A stretch of DNA of 64,000 nucleotides from Paracoccaceae bacterium. GTDB taxonomy: Bacteria > Pseudomonadota > Alphaproteobacteria > Rhodobacterales > Rhodobacteraceae. Within the stretch, counting starts at the first letter, position 1, and the number at the start of each line of letters is the position of its first letter. Of this stretch, positions 27,341 to 36,108 are shown piece after piece. Position numbers and translations under genes: made by a program. The stretch is taken from positions 1 to 64,000 of the forward strand of contig JAFIEF010000011.1 of NCBI GenBank assembly GCA_020832655.1, given 5' to 3'. The notes beneath the pieces were generated by a model. The model saw only the letters and a list, made by a program, of their open reading frames with translations, was not told where the DNA came from and ran no database searches.

Positions 27341-28107
27341 CGGCTGACCTCTGACGCGGGCGGGGTCGGAGGGTCGCGAAACGGCGCGCCGCGCCACCAC
27401 AGCTTCAGCGCCTGCCAGTGGATCAGCCCCAGCACCCGGCGTGACCCCATGCGCCGGATCATCGCGCCCAGAATGGCGCGGTTGGTCAGGGGCGCGCGCG
27501 CGCCCGTCAGCGTGGCCACCAGCCCCGCGCGCGGTGCCTCGGCATCCTGCCGGTAGTCGATGCGGATGCTGATGCGGTCGGGCTGGATATCAAAGACGAA
27601 CTCATACTCCCCCGCCACCGGCTGGAAGGGCGAGACATGAAACACCTTCTGCGCGCGCAGCCGGTCCCTGGCCGTGATGACACCCGCATCCGGGGCCATG
27701 CACAGATAGGAATGGCGGTCGCCATAGGTGTTGTTGACCTCTGCAATCACGGCACGCAGCGCCATCCGGTCATCATGGCACAGCCAGAAGCTGACCGGGT
27801 TGAACAGATGACCCAGAATGCGCGGCTGGGTCAGCAACTGCACCGGGCCGTTGACAATATCACCCACCCCATGCGCTGCCAGCACGTCGCGCACCCATGC
27901 AGCGCCCCTGCCCTGCCCCGGCGCGCCACCATGATCGGCACTACGCAGCGCCGCCAGCCCCGCACGATCCCGCCGCATCAGCGCGGGCAGTCGCAGTTCG
28001 GCCTCGGCATCGAACAGCACATAATCCACCGCATAAGTGAAACGGTTGCTGACCGGCCCGCGCCGCGCGTGAAAGGTCTGGCCCGCGATATGTTCGACCC
28101 CGCTCAT
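27337..28107 (-). CDS. DUF1365 family protein
   Basis: A 256-residue soluble protein with the DUF1365 hallmarks: HIAGQTFHARRGPVSNRFTY, ILGHLFNPVSFWLCHD and AEVNNTYGDRHSYL. Proteins of this family sit next to amine-oxidase and cyclopropane-fatty-acid-synthase-like genes in many bacteria. The R. sphaeroides homologue is part of the RpoE regulon and affects the singlet oxygen response. ATGA overlap with the FAD gene upstream. Confidence 0.9.
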   Translation of the reverse strand: MSGVEHIAGQTFHARRGPVSNRFTYAVDYVLFDAEAELRLPALMRRDRAGLAALRSADHGGAPGQGRGAAWVRDVLAAHGVGDIVNGPVQLLTQPRILGHLFNPVSFWLCHDDRMALRAVIAEVNNTYGDRHSYLCMAPDAGVITARDRLRAQKVFHVSPFQPVAGEYEFVFDIQPDRISIRIDYRQDAEAPRAGLVATLTGARAPLTNRAILGAMIRRMGSRRVLGLIHWQALKLWWRGAPFRDPPTPPASEVSR

Positions 28108-29399
28108 GCCACGGCCAGCCTGCGCGCGTCATCCATCGCGCGCACCACATCCAGCGCCGAGGCAAAGCCATCCTCATGAAAGCCATTGCGCATCCACGCG
28201 CCGCAGAACCAAGTCCGGTTGGTGCCGTTGAAGCCGCGAATATCCGTCTGTGCCTGCAAGGCGGCTGCGTCATAGACCGGATGGTCGAAGCTGGTGATGT
28301 CATAGATGCAGTCGTCGCGCACCGGATGGTTGGCGTTCAGCGTCACGAATATCGGGTCATCCTGCGGAATGGGTTGCAGCGAATTCATCCAGTAGCTCAG
28401 CGAAATGCGGTCGCGATCCTGCGGCCCCCTTTCGCGGTAGACCCAGCTTGACCAGCATTTGCGCCGACGCGGCATGACGCTTGCATCGCAATGCAGCAAC
28501 GCATCATTGCGCTGGAAGCGGATCGCCGACAGCGCGGCGCATTCGCGTGGCGAGGGGTCGGCCAGCAGCCGCAAGGCGATATCGGAATGGGTGGCAAACA
28601 CCACCTCGTCAAACAGCTCTGGCGTGGCGCCTTCGACCTTGACGCTGACCCCCAGCGGGCCACGCGTCACGCTTTGCACCGGGCTGGCGGGGCGCAGCCG
28701 GACACCGGCGCGCGTCAGATACTGCGATAGACGGCGGACATATTCGACCGATCCGCCCTGCACAGTGTACCATTGATGCTGTCCCTCATAGCCCAGCAGC
28801 GCATGATTGCGGAAAAACTGCATCATTGCATGGGCCGGGAAGTCGAGGATTTTCGCGGTCGGGGTGGACCAGATCGCGCCGGAAAAGGGCAGCAGGTAGC
28901 GCTCGCGGAACCAATCACCCAAGCGCAGATGCGCCAGCAGATCGCCGATGCTGTAGTCTGGATTGGCCTGCGCCACATCGGGCGCATGTTTGTTGAAATG
29001 CACGATGTCGCGGATCATCCGCCAGTAGCGCGGATCTGCAAGATTACGGCGGGTGGCGAAGATCTGGTCAATACCGGACAGGCTGTATTCAAAGCGGCCC
29101 GCATCGAAGGACGCCCCGAAACTCATATTCGATTTTGTCACAGGCACGCCCAGCCGGTCGAACATCTGTGTCAGATTGGGATAATTGGCGTAGTTGAACA
29201 CGATGAAGCCCGTATCCACCGGCTGCTCGCCGCGCTTGCCCGCCAGCACAGTGCGCGCATGGCCGCCCAGGCGCGGCTCTGCCTCATAAAGCGTGACCCT
29301 ATGGCGCTGCGACATCGCCCATGCGGCCGACAGCCCCGATACGCCCCCCCCGATGATTGCGATGCGGCGGGCGGGGGTGTCGATCATCTCAAATGGCAT
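28104..29399 (-). CDS. FAD-dependent amine-oxidase-like protein, first gene of the RpoE-type operon
   Basis: A 431-residue flavoprotein with the FAD-binding IAIIGGGVSGLSAAWAMSQ (residues 13-31), ARTVLAGKRGEQPVDTGFIV and C-terminal FCGAWMRNGFHEDG. It resembles phytoene-desaturase/cyclopropane-linked oxidoreductases and not classical monoamine oxidases. GGAGC lies 9 bases before the ATG at 29399, and a predicted sigma-E promoter starts about 28 bases further upstream. It is divergent from rpoE. The substrate is probably a membrane fatty acid, but that is an inference from homologous loci. Confidence 0.9.
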   Translation of the reverse strand: MPFEMIDTPARRIAIIGGGVSGLSAAWAMSQRHRVTLYEAEPRLGGHARTVLAGKRGEQPVDTGFIVFNYANYPNLTQMFDRLGVPVTKSNMSFGASFDAGRFEYSLSGIDQIFATRRNLADPRYWRMIRDIVHFNKHAPDVAQANPDYSIGDLLAHLRLGDWFRERYLLPFSGAIWSTPTAKILDFPAHAMMQFFRNHALLGYEGQHQWYTVQGGSVEYVRRLSQYLTRAGVRLRPASPVQSVTRGPLGVSVKVEGATPELFDEVVFATHSDIALRLLADPSPRECAALSAIRFQRNDALLHCDASVMPRRRKCWSSWVYRERGPQDRDRISLSYWMNSLQPIPQDDPIFVTLNANHPVRDDCIYDITSFDHPVYDAAALQAQTDIRGFNGTNRTWFCGAWMRNGFHEDGFASALDVVRAMDDARRLAVA

Positions 29400-29435
29400 G
29401 GGCAGATGCTCCGTTCGTGTTTTTTTGTTGTCAGT

Positions 29436-29463
29436 ACTACGGATGGGGTCGCACTATGGATCA
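29436..29463 (-). promoter_or_regulatory. Predicted RpoE (ChrR-group, ECF11) promoter of the FAD gene operon
   Basis: On the minus strand TGATCC (29458-29463) is followed by 16 bases and CGTAGT (29436-29441). The TGATCC then CGTA pattern fits the sigma consensus I recall for RpoE/ChrR of rhodobacters. It lies so that transcription would begin about 28 bases before the ATG at 29399. Confidence 0.65.
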
Positions 29464-29498
29464 GCCCGACACCCCTGATATCTTTTTCGCCGGACTTT

Positions 29499-29526
29499 TG
29501 ATCTGCGGGCCTGCCAGCCGCGTATC
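29499..29526 (+). promoter_or_regulatory. Predicted RpoE (ChrR-group, ECF11) promoter of rpoE
   Basis: TGATCT (29499-29504), 16 bases, then CGTATC (29521-29526). The -35/-10 pair and the 16-base spacer match the divergent copy on the other strand. It would start transcription about 110 bases before the preferred rpoE start (29644), or 60 bases before an ATG at 29593. Confidence 0.62.
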
Positions 29527-29643
29527 ACAGGCATGTTCGATCAGGCCGATGCCCTTCTTGCACCCACTCGACACTCTGGTGTTCCGTCAGTAATGCTGAC
29601 GGGGCGAAAGCGCAGTGCAGGCAGAAGGTCGGGGCAGACGGCA

Positions 29644-30186
29644 GTGGCAGACAGACAAGCTGATGACTGGGCCGAACTGGTGGCGCGCGTGGCCGCGCAT
29701 CAGGACGCCGATGCCTTCACCGCCCTGTTCGAGCATTTCGCCCCGCGGGTGAAGGCGTTTCTGATCAAATCGGGCGCCGAGCACACGCTGGCAGAGGAAT
29801 GCGCCCAGGATGTGATGGTCACAGTCTGGAACAAGGCCGCGCAATTCGATGCCGCGCGCGCCAGCGTGGCGACATGGGTGTTCACGATCGCCCGCAACCG
29901 GCGCATCGACATGCTGCGGCGCGACCGGCGCCCGGAACCCGAACAGCTTGACTGGGGACCAAGCGCCGACGCCGATCAGCATGACGCGCTTGCCCTGCAA
30001 CAGGAAACCGAAAAACTGGCCCGCGCCATTCGCGCGCTGCCGGAAAAACAGCGTATCGTGGTCGAGCGCGCCTATCTGGGCGAACTGACCCATAACGAAA
30101 TTGCCGAAGAAACCGGCCTGCCCCTTGGCACGATCAAATCGCGCATCAGATTGGCGCTGGAGCGGCTGCGCCACGCCATGAGCTAG
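29644..30186 (+). CDS. rpoE: ECF sigma factor RpoE (ChrR-controlled)
   Basis: Alternative sigma factor of 180 residues that directs the singlet oxygen response. Region 2 is FEHFAPRVKAFLIKSGAE to WVFTIARNRRIDMLRRDRRP, and region 4 ends in LPLGTIKSRIRLALERLRH. The GTG at 29644 is preferred because its N-terminus aligns with the length of R. sphaeroides RpoE; an ATG at 29593 would add a basic, unconserved stretch of 17 residues. 18 bases before chrR, so co-transcribed. The FAD-gene operon lies divergently upstream and should be its target. Confidence 0.88.
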   Translation: MADRQADDWAELVARVAAHQDADAFTALFEHFAPRVKAFLIKSGAEHTLAEECAQDVMVTVWNKAAQFDAARASVATWVFTIARNRRIDMLRRDRRPEPEQLDWGPSADADQHDALALQQETEKLARAIRALPEKQRIVVERAYLGELTHNEIAEETGLPLGTIKSRIRLALERLRHAMS

Positions 30187-30204
30187 ACGAAAGACGACGA
30201 GCGA

Positions 30205-30858
30205 ATGATTACGCATCATCTGAATGACAAATTGCTGATGGCCTATGCGGCGGGCACGCTGCCCGAAGCCTTCAATCTGGTCGTGGCGACGCATATCTCG
30301 CTATGCGACACCTGCCGTGCGCGGCTTGGTGCGTTCGAGGCTGTGGGCGGCGCGGTGCTGGAGCGCAATATCGGCGCCGTGCCGATGGCAGCCGATGCGC
30401 TGAGCGCGACCCTTGCCCGGATCAAGGCCGAGACGGCGCCGCCCGCCGCGGCATCGCGCCCCGCCGCGCCGCGCGACGCGGTGCTGCCGGCACCGCTTCG
30501 CGACTATGTTGGCGGCGGGGTCGATCAGGTCAGATGGCGCAATGTCGGCGGTGGGGTGCGTCAGGCGATTCTGCCGACCTCGCGCCATGCCAGCGCGCGG
30601 CTTCTTTATATTCCCGCCGGGGTGGCCGTGCCCGATCACGGGCATGGCGGGCTGGAACTGACACTGGTGCTGCAAGGTGCCTTTGCCGATGAGCATGACC
30701 GCTTCGCGCGCGGCGATATCGAAATTGCCGATGAAACCGTTGAGCACACCCCCATCGCCGAAGCGGGTGCGGATTGCATCTGTCTGGCCGCGACCGACGC
30801 GCCGCTGCGTTTCAAGGGGCTGATGCCGCGGCTGGCGCAACCTTTCCTGCGGATTTGA
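30205..30858 (+). CDS. chrR: Zinc-binding anti-sigma factor ChrR
   Basis: Holds RpoE inactive until singlet oxygen causes release. The 217-residue protein has the N-terminal zinc anti-sigma domain with ligands His5, His30, Cys34 and Cys37 (THISLCDTCRARLG) and a C-terminal cupin domain (VPDHGHGGLELTLVLQGAF, then GDIEIADETVEHTPIAE). The C-terminal CICLAATDAPLRF matches the pair of Cys in R. sphaeroides ChrR. The whole length aligns with that protein. rpoE is immediately upstream. Confidence 0.95.
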   Translation: MITHHLNDKLLMAYAAGTLPEAFNLVVATHISLCDTCRARLGAFEAVGGAVLERNIGAVPMAADALSATLARIKAETAPPAAASRPAAPRDAVLPAPLRDYVGGGVDQVRWRNVGGGVRQAILPTSRHASARLLYIPAGVAVPDHGHGGLELTLVLQGAFADEHDRFARGDIEIADETVEHTPIAEAGADCICLAATDAPLRFKGLMPRLAQPFLRI

Positions 30859-30926
30859 TCTGGATCATCGTGGCCACAGGCTCATGCTGATAGCTCACAT
30901 GCAAACACTGCAATATGAGGTATCAG

Positions 30927-31265
30927 ATGGACTACAAGGCCTTCATTTCCGAAACCCGCGACAAGTCGCGCAATCTTGCCAAAGCCATGCCCGACACGAT
31001 GAAGGGCTTTGGCGGGCTGTCGATGGCGGTGAAATCGGGCGGCGCTCTGGGCGTCAGGGAAAAGGAATTCGTGGCGCTGGGCATCGCTGTTGCGGTGCGT
31101 TGCGAACCCTGCATCGCCTTCCATGTCGAAGCGCTGATGAAGGCCGGGGCCAGCCGCGAGGAGATGGTCGATGTGCTGTCGATGTGCATCCAGATGGGCG
31201 GCGGCCCGGCGGTGATGTATGCCGGCAAGGCGCTGGAGTGCTGGGACCAGCTTGCGGCCGCCTGA
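30927..31265 (+). CDS. Carboxymuconolactone decarboxylase/AhpD-like protein
   Basis: A 112-residue helical protein of the AhpD fold with the redox motif RCEPCIAFHVEALMKAGAS (CxxC plus His, about residues 55-60), which suggests peroxidase or thiol-reductase activity. Start at 30927 follows ATGAGGTATCAG. It lies 68 bases after chrR on the same strand and may be co-transcribed. Whether it takes part in the oxidative stress response is unproven; a TGATCT at 30856 has no matching -10 element at the required distance. Confidence 0.85.
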   Translation: MDYKAFISETRDKSRNLAKAMPDTMKGFGGLSMAVKSGGALGVREKEFVALGIAVAVRCEPCIAFHVEALMKAGASREEMVDVLSMCIQMGGGPAVMYAGKALECWDQLAAA

Positions 31266-31285
31266 ACTGACCGAAATGGTTTGAC

Positions 31286-31345
31286 CTTGCGGAGCGGCTG
31301 CGCCGCAAGATTATCTGTCAGCCCCGGCCCGTGCGGGCCGGGGCT
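31286..31345. terminator. Two hairpins after the AhpD-like gene
   Basis: A 7-bp stem at 31286-31309 (CTTGCGG, ten-base loop, CCGCAAG) is followed by a perfect 11-bp stem at 31320-31345 (AGCCCCGGCCC, loop GTGC, GGGCCGGGGCT). No long T run follows, so they probably mark a Rho-assisted end for the chrR transcript. Confidence 0.65.
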
Positions 31346-31384
31346 TCCGGTTTGACGCCAAACAGCAAACAGGACCAACGCCAC

Positions 31385-31412
31385 AAAAAAAACCCCGCCA
31401 TTGCAGGCGGGG
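31385..31412 (-). terminator. Rho-independent terminator of ccrM
   Basis: Stem CCCCGCC, loop ATTGCA, GGCGGGG, preceded by eight A on the plus strand, so the minus-strand transcript of ccrM ends in a stem followed by a U run. It lies 59 bases past the ccrM stop. Confidence 0.85.
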
Positions 31413-31470
31413 TCAGTGGGTGCCCTGGCGGGTTTCCAGAGGCACCGGCGGTAGCTGTGAATTTACTGGA

Positions 31471-32666
<1,196 letters not shown>

Positions 32667-32695
32667 TTGAAAAACTTTCTTCAAGCGGCATCCAC

Positions 32696-33310
32696 TTACA
32701 ATATATTGCGTATGGGCTTGAAGGAACGCCTATGCTCTGGGGTCAGCCCCAAATCTGCTATGGCATTTATGTGACGCTTCGTCGGATAACCTGCATTCTG
32801 TTCCCAGCCATAGCCGGGATAGCGGCGCGCCAGATCGGCCATGATCGCATCGCGCGTGACCTTGGCGATGATCGAGGCGGCGGCAATCGACAGCACCCGC
32901 GCATCGCCCTTCACCACGGCCCGTGCCGCGCAAGGCAGATCAGGCGGCAGGCGGTTGCCGTCGATCAGCGCGAAATCGGGCGGCAATGCCAGCGCCGCTA
33001 TGGCGCGGCGCATCGCCAGATAGCTTGCCTGCAGGATGTTGAGCGCGTCGATTTCGGCGACGCTGGCATGGCCGATGCCGATATCGGCCATGCCCTGCAA
33101 CTGCGCAAACAGCACCGCGCGCCGCGCCGCGCTCAGACGCTTGGAATCCCCCAGACCCGGCGGGATGGTATCGGGGTCAAGCCAGACCGCCGCCGCCGTC
33201 ACTGGCCCGCATAAAGGGCCGCGCCCGACCTCATCCACCCCGACAATGCGGCGCGCGCCTTGCAGGGCTGCAAGGCGCTCCTGGTCATAATCGGGGCAAG
33301 AACCGCTCAT
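32696..33310 (-). CDS. rnhB: Ribonuclease HII
   Basis: Removes ribonucleotides from DNA and cleaves RNA-DNA hybrids. The 204-residue protein has the acidic active site [20 protein letters not shown] (Asp-Glu at about 25-27), [15 protein letters not shown] and the last Asp in [20 protein letters not shown]. It lies on the same strand as ccrM, with 121 bases and the GANTC cluster between; the order rnhB-ccrM is common in Rhodobacterales and Rhizobiales. Confidence 0.95.
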   Translation of the reverse strand: MSGSCPDYDQERLAALQGARRIVGVDEVGRGPLCGPVTAAAVWLDPDTIPPGLGDSKRLSAARRAVLFAQLQGMADIGIGHASVAEIDALNILQASYLAMRRAIAALALPPDFALIDGNRLPPDLPCAARAVVKGDARVLSIAAASIIAKVTRDAIMADLARRYPGYGWEQNAGYPTKRHINAIADLGLTPEHRRSFKPIRNIL

Positions 33311-33355
33311 GGCGCATCTTCTGCCCCGGCAGGCATGGACACCGCAAGGGCAAAC

Positions 33356-34012
33356 TCAGCGCCGACGATATCCCGCATCGCGCAGGCATTGGGCACCATA
33401 GATGTCGCCGCCCGAACCACGCACCACGCAGTTCTGCGGCAGGTTGCGCAGCCCGTTGCGACGCAGGCAGGCCGCGTCAAAGCCCCGATGGCGTGTGCCG
33501 CGATAGGAATAGGTGATCGCACATTGGCGCGGCAACACCGTTGGTTGCGGCTGATGGCGCGGGGCGGCGTGGCGCGGAGGTCCGCGGCGTGGCTCGGCCT
33601 CTGGCTGAAAGCCCGCGCGGGTCAGGCAACGGGCACGATAAACCCCGCGCTGGCCACGATTGGTGCGCACAGTCTCCAGGCATTGCTGGGGCAGGTGGCG
33701 CAACCCGGCGCGGCTCAGACAGCGCGCGTTATAGACCTCTATATCGCGATTGCGAATGCGCAATGTCTCGCGGCACTGCGCTGGTAGGGTGCGTGATCCG
33801 GGGCGCTGGCGGGGCACATGGACAGTCTGCGCATCGCCCGATTTCAGACTGTGGACAACCACCGCCACAGCCGCCGCGCCAAGCAGAAACTTGATCAGCG
33901 CGTCATCGGCGCGCGCGGGCGTCGGGGCGGTTCCGATGACCCCAAGGGTCAGGGCCGCTGCGGCAATCCCCCCGGTCAGGCGGGCACGAAGGTTAGGAAA
34001 TATGGCAGTCAT
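33356..34012 (-). CDS. Secreted protein with four cysteine-pair repeats
   Basis: A 218-residue protein with a signal peptide (cleavage expected after ARA at about residue 34) and a hydrophobic stretch just after it (LIKFLLGAAAVAVVVHSL) that could anchor it. The rest holds four repeats, each beginning with an LP-xx-C or equivalent and closing with a Cys: three with exactly 17 residues between the cysteines (for example CLETVRTNRGQRGVYRARC) and the last with 13. The repeats are Arg-rich and probably disulfide-bonded hairpins in the periplasm. I recognise no family. The start at 34012 has GGAACGCGCC upstream, which is weak. Confidence 0.75.
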   Translation of the reverse strand: MTAIFPNLRARLTGGIAAAALTLGVIGTAPTPARADDALIKFLLGAAAVAVVVHSLKSGDAQTVHVPRQRPGSRTLPAQCRETLRIRNRDIEVYNARCLSRAGLRHLPQQCLETVRTNRGQRGVYRARCLTRAGFQPEAEPRRGPPRHAAPRHQPQPTVLPRQCAITYSYRGTRHRGFDAACLRRNGLRNLPQNCVVRGSGGDIYGAQCLRDAGYRRR

Positions 34013-34194
34013 GGCGCGTTCCTTTCTGGCAGCCGGACAACAAGTAACCTGGTCCCCCGAGCCTGCGCGCACCCCAGCCTGACAAGCAATATCGCGGCCC
34101 TGCTATCGGATAACAGGCGCTTTAAGGCGGGTTGATATTGAATAGCGCGGCCTGCGCTGCCAGTGTTGACATAACCTTTGGGAAAGGAAGCCAG

Positions 34195-34482
34195 ATGATC
34201 CGCTTTGGGATGATCCTTGCCGCAGCGCTTGCGCTGGCCGCACCTGCCGCCGGACAGTGCTATGCCGATTACAAGGCCAAGCAGGACAATCCGCTGCGCC
34301 TGCAATACGGGATTGTCGAATTGCCCGACAATGCCTGCACCGACCGCGCGCGCGCGCAGGCGCATGTCGCGCAGGTGGTGGCACGCAGTGGCTGGACTTT
34401 GCTGCAACTCGAGTCGATCTTTGGTCCAGCAGAGTTTCAAGCGAGGCAATCCAATGCCGGGGTTATCCATCTTCGCCGCTGA
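34195..34482 (+). CDS. Small secreted hypothetical protein
   Basis: A 95-residue protein with a signal peptide (MIRFGMILAAALALAAPAAG, then QCYADYKAKQ). The mature part has two cysteines (QCYADY and DNACTDRA) that could pair. GGGAAAGGAAG precedes the ATG at 34195. It overlaps the following wHTH gene by 29 bases in another frame, so the two are probably co-expressed. Function unknown. Confidence 0.75.
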   Translation: MIRFGMILAAALALAAPAAGQCYADYKAKQDNPLRLQYGIVELPDNACTDRARAQAHVAQVVARSGWTLLQLESIFGPAEFQARQSNAGVIHLRR

Positions 34483-35158
34483 TCTGGCGCGCCTTAGCCA
34501 GCGCGTGGTCATCTGGGGCATTGCCGCGATCATCGGCATTCTGGCGCTGACGGCGGTGGGGCTGTTCCTGTCGCTGCCCGACGCCAATGCCTTCAATGCG
34601 CGGGTCGAACGTGTCTTTGTCGAAAATGCCGATCTGACCGGCCAGGCCGAGCTGCGCCTGCTGGAGATACTGGCCCAATCGGGCACCGCGTTTTCCGAGA
34701 CACTCGTGTCCTACCGCGTGGTGATCTTCGTGCTTCTGGTCTTTGCCACCGGGCTTCTGGTGACATCGCTGGTGATGATCATGATGCTTATCTCGCTTAA
34801 CCGCCGTCTGGCGCTGGTGGAAAAGAAGGGGCTGGAGGTCTCGCAGCTGATCATCGACCGGGGCACCAATTCGGTGACGCTCAATGACATGGAATTCAAG
34901 CTGACCCCGGCGGCGGTGGAAACGCTTGCGGTGCTGGCCGAGGCGCGGATTGATGATGAGGTGATGACCGGCGCAGCGATCGAGGCGGTGATTTCAGGCC
35001 GCGCCGCGCCCGATTGCGACGAGGCCGCAGGCGCCACCCGCATCAAACGCCTGCGCGACAGCCTGGGCAACCAGCTGATCAGCGAGGTTCTGGTCAAGAA
35101 CATCGCGCGGCAAGGCTATATGCTGGCGATTGACCGCAAGGTGATCGTGCTGCGATGA
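34454..35158 (+). CDS. Membrane protein with C-terminal winged-helix (OmpR-like) domain
   Basis: A 234-residue protein with hydrophobic segments at about residues 17-40 (VVIWGIAAIIGILALTAVGL) and 90-115 (VIFVLLVFATGLLVTSLVM), a periplasmic loop between them, a short coiled linker and a C-terminal domain (about 140-234) resembling a winged helix: LTPAAVETLAVLAEARIDDE, GATRIKRLRDSLGNQLISEV, ARQGYMLAIDRK. This is the reverse of the ToxR arrangement, in which the DNA-binding domain is N-terminal. The overlap with the secreted small protein suggests that the pair works together. Confidence 0.75.
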   Translation: MPGLSIFAADLARLSQRVVIWGIAAIIGILALTAVGLFLSLPDANAFNARVERVFVENADLTGQAELRLLEILAQSGTAFSETLVSYRVVIFVLLVFATGLLVTSLVMIMMLISLNRRLALVEKKGLEVSQLIIDRGTNSVTLNDMEFKLTPAAVETLAVLAEARIDDEVMTGAAIEAVISGRAAPDCDEAAGATRIKRLRDSLGNQLISEVLVKNIARQGYMLAIDRKVIVLR

Positions 35159-35263
35159 GGGGGGTGATCCTCTGTAGCCGGGCCAGATTCAATATCAGAA
35201 CCCGGATGCAGTTCGCACAATGAAGCGCTTTGCCACCATCGTCGCCAAAGGACCGGCACCCCC

Positions 35264-36016
35264 CTACCCCCGCCGCGCAAGCTGGCGCAGCATGCCGTGC
35301 AGGGTTTGCACATCGGCGCGGGTCAGGGCCAGCCTTGTCCACATATTGCGCAGATTGAGCCGCATCCGCGCGGCTTTTTCAGGCGGGTGAAAGAAACCGG
35401 CCTCGCCCAGCCTTGCCTCGAAATGATCGCCCAGCTTCTCGCGTTCCTGGGCCGTGGCGAAATCGGTTCCGGCCATTGCCATGACCTCCGGCGGGGCGGC
35501 GTGGCCCTGACGCGCGAATTCATAGGCCACCAGCAGCACGCATTGCGCCAGGTTCAGCGAATAGAAGGCCGGGTTCACCGGCACGGTGATGATGGCATTG
35601 GCGCGCGCAACATCGTCATTTTCCAGCCCCGCGCGTTCCGGCCCGAACAGCACCGCGACACGCTTGCCCGCCTCGTTTAGCGCGCGGGCCTGTTCCATTG
35701 CATGGGCGGGTGTCAGCACCGGTTTGGTCAGCCCGCGCCCCCGCGCAGTGGTGGCAAAGACATAGTCGCAATCGGCCACGGCCCCGGCCACGCTGTCAAA
35801 CACGCCCGCGCGGTCCAGCACGCCGGACGCCCCCGAGGCCAGTGCCGTCGCCTTGGGGTTGGGCCAGCCATCGCGCGGGGCCACCAGCCGCATCCGCGCG
35901 CAACCGAAATTCAGCATCGCGCGCGCGCTCGCGCCGATATTCTCGCCCATCTGGGGGCGCACCAGCACCATCAGCGGCGTGGGGGCATCGAAAAGCGGAT
36001 CATCAAGCGGGGTCAT
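35264..36016 (-). CDS. trmJ: tRNA (cytidine/uridine-2'-O-)-methyltransferase, TrmJ type
   Basis: A SPOUT (SpoU) family methyltransferase of 250 residues, probably acting on position 32 of certain tRNAs. Motif 1 is VRPQMGENIGASARAMLNFG, motif 2 LFGPERAGLENDDVARANAI and motif 3 ITVPVNPAFYSLNLAQCVLL, the SAM-binding knot. The C-terminal helices (residues 175-250) include the RMRLNLRNMWTRLALTRADV text of TrmJ. Start at 36016. Confidence 0.9.
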   Translation of the reverse strand: MTPLDDPLFDAPTPLMVLVRPQMGENIGASARAMLNFGCARMRLVAPRDGWPNPKATALASGASGVLDRAGVFDSVAGAVADCDYVFATTARGRGLTKPVLTPAHAMEQARALNEAGKRVAVLFGPERAGLENDDVARANAIITVPVNPAFYSLNLAQCVLLVAYEFARQGHAAPPEVMAMAGTDFATAQEREKLGDHFEARLGEAGFFHPPEKAARMRLNLRNMWTRLALTRADVQTLHGMLRQLARRG

Positions 36017-36108
36017 CGGGCTATGGCATGTGTTGGGACAGGGCTGGCCCGTGCCATAGCGGGGCGGGCGGGGCGCTGCAAGCCGTGTGAAGCCTGTATC
36101 CGACCCGG

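Noticed and set aside
29587-30294. Minus-strand frame of 235 codons over rpoE
   Set aside because: Antisense to a sigma factor with clear regions 2 and 4.
30856-30926. Third RpoE promoter in front of the AhpD-like gene
   Set aside because: TGATCT at 30856 is followed at 16 bases by AGGCTC, with no CGTA element.
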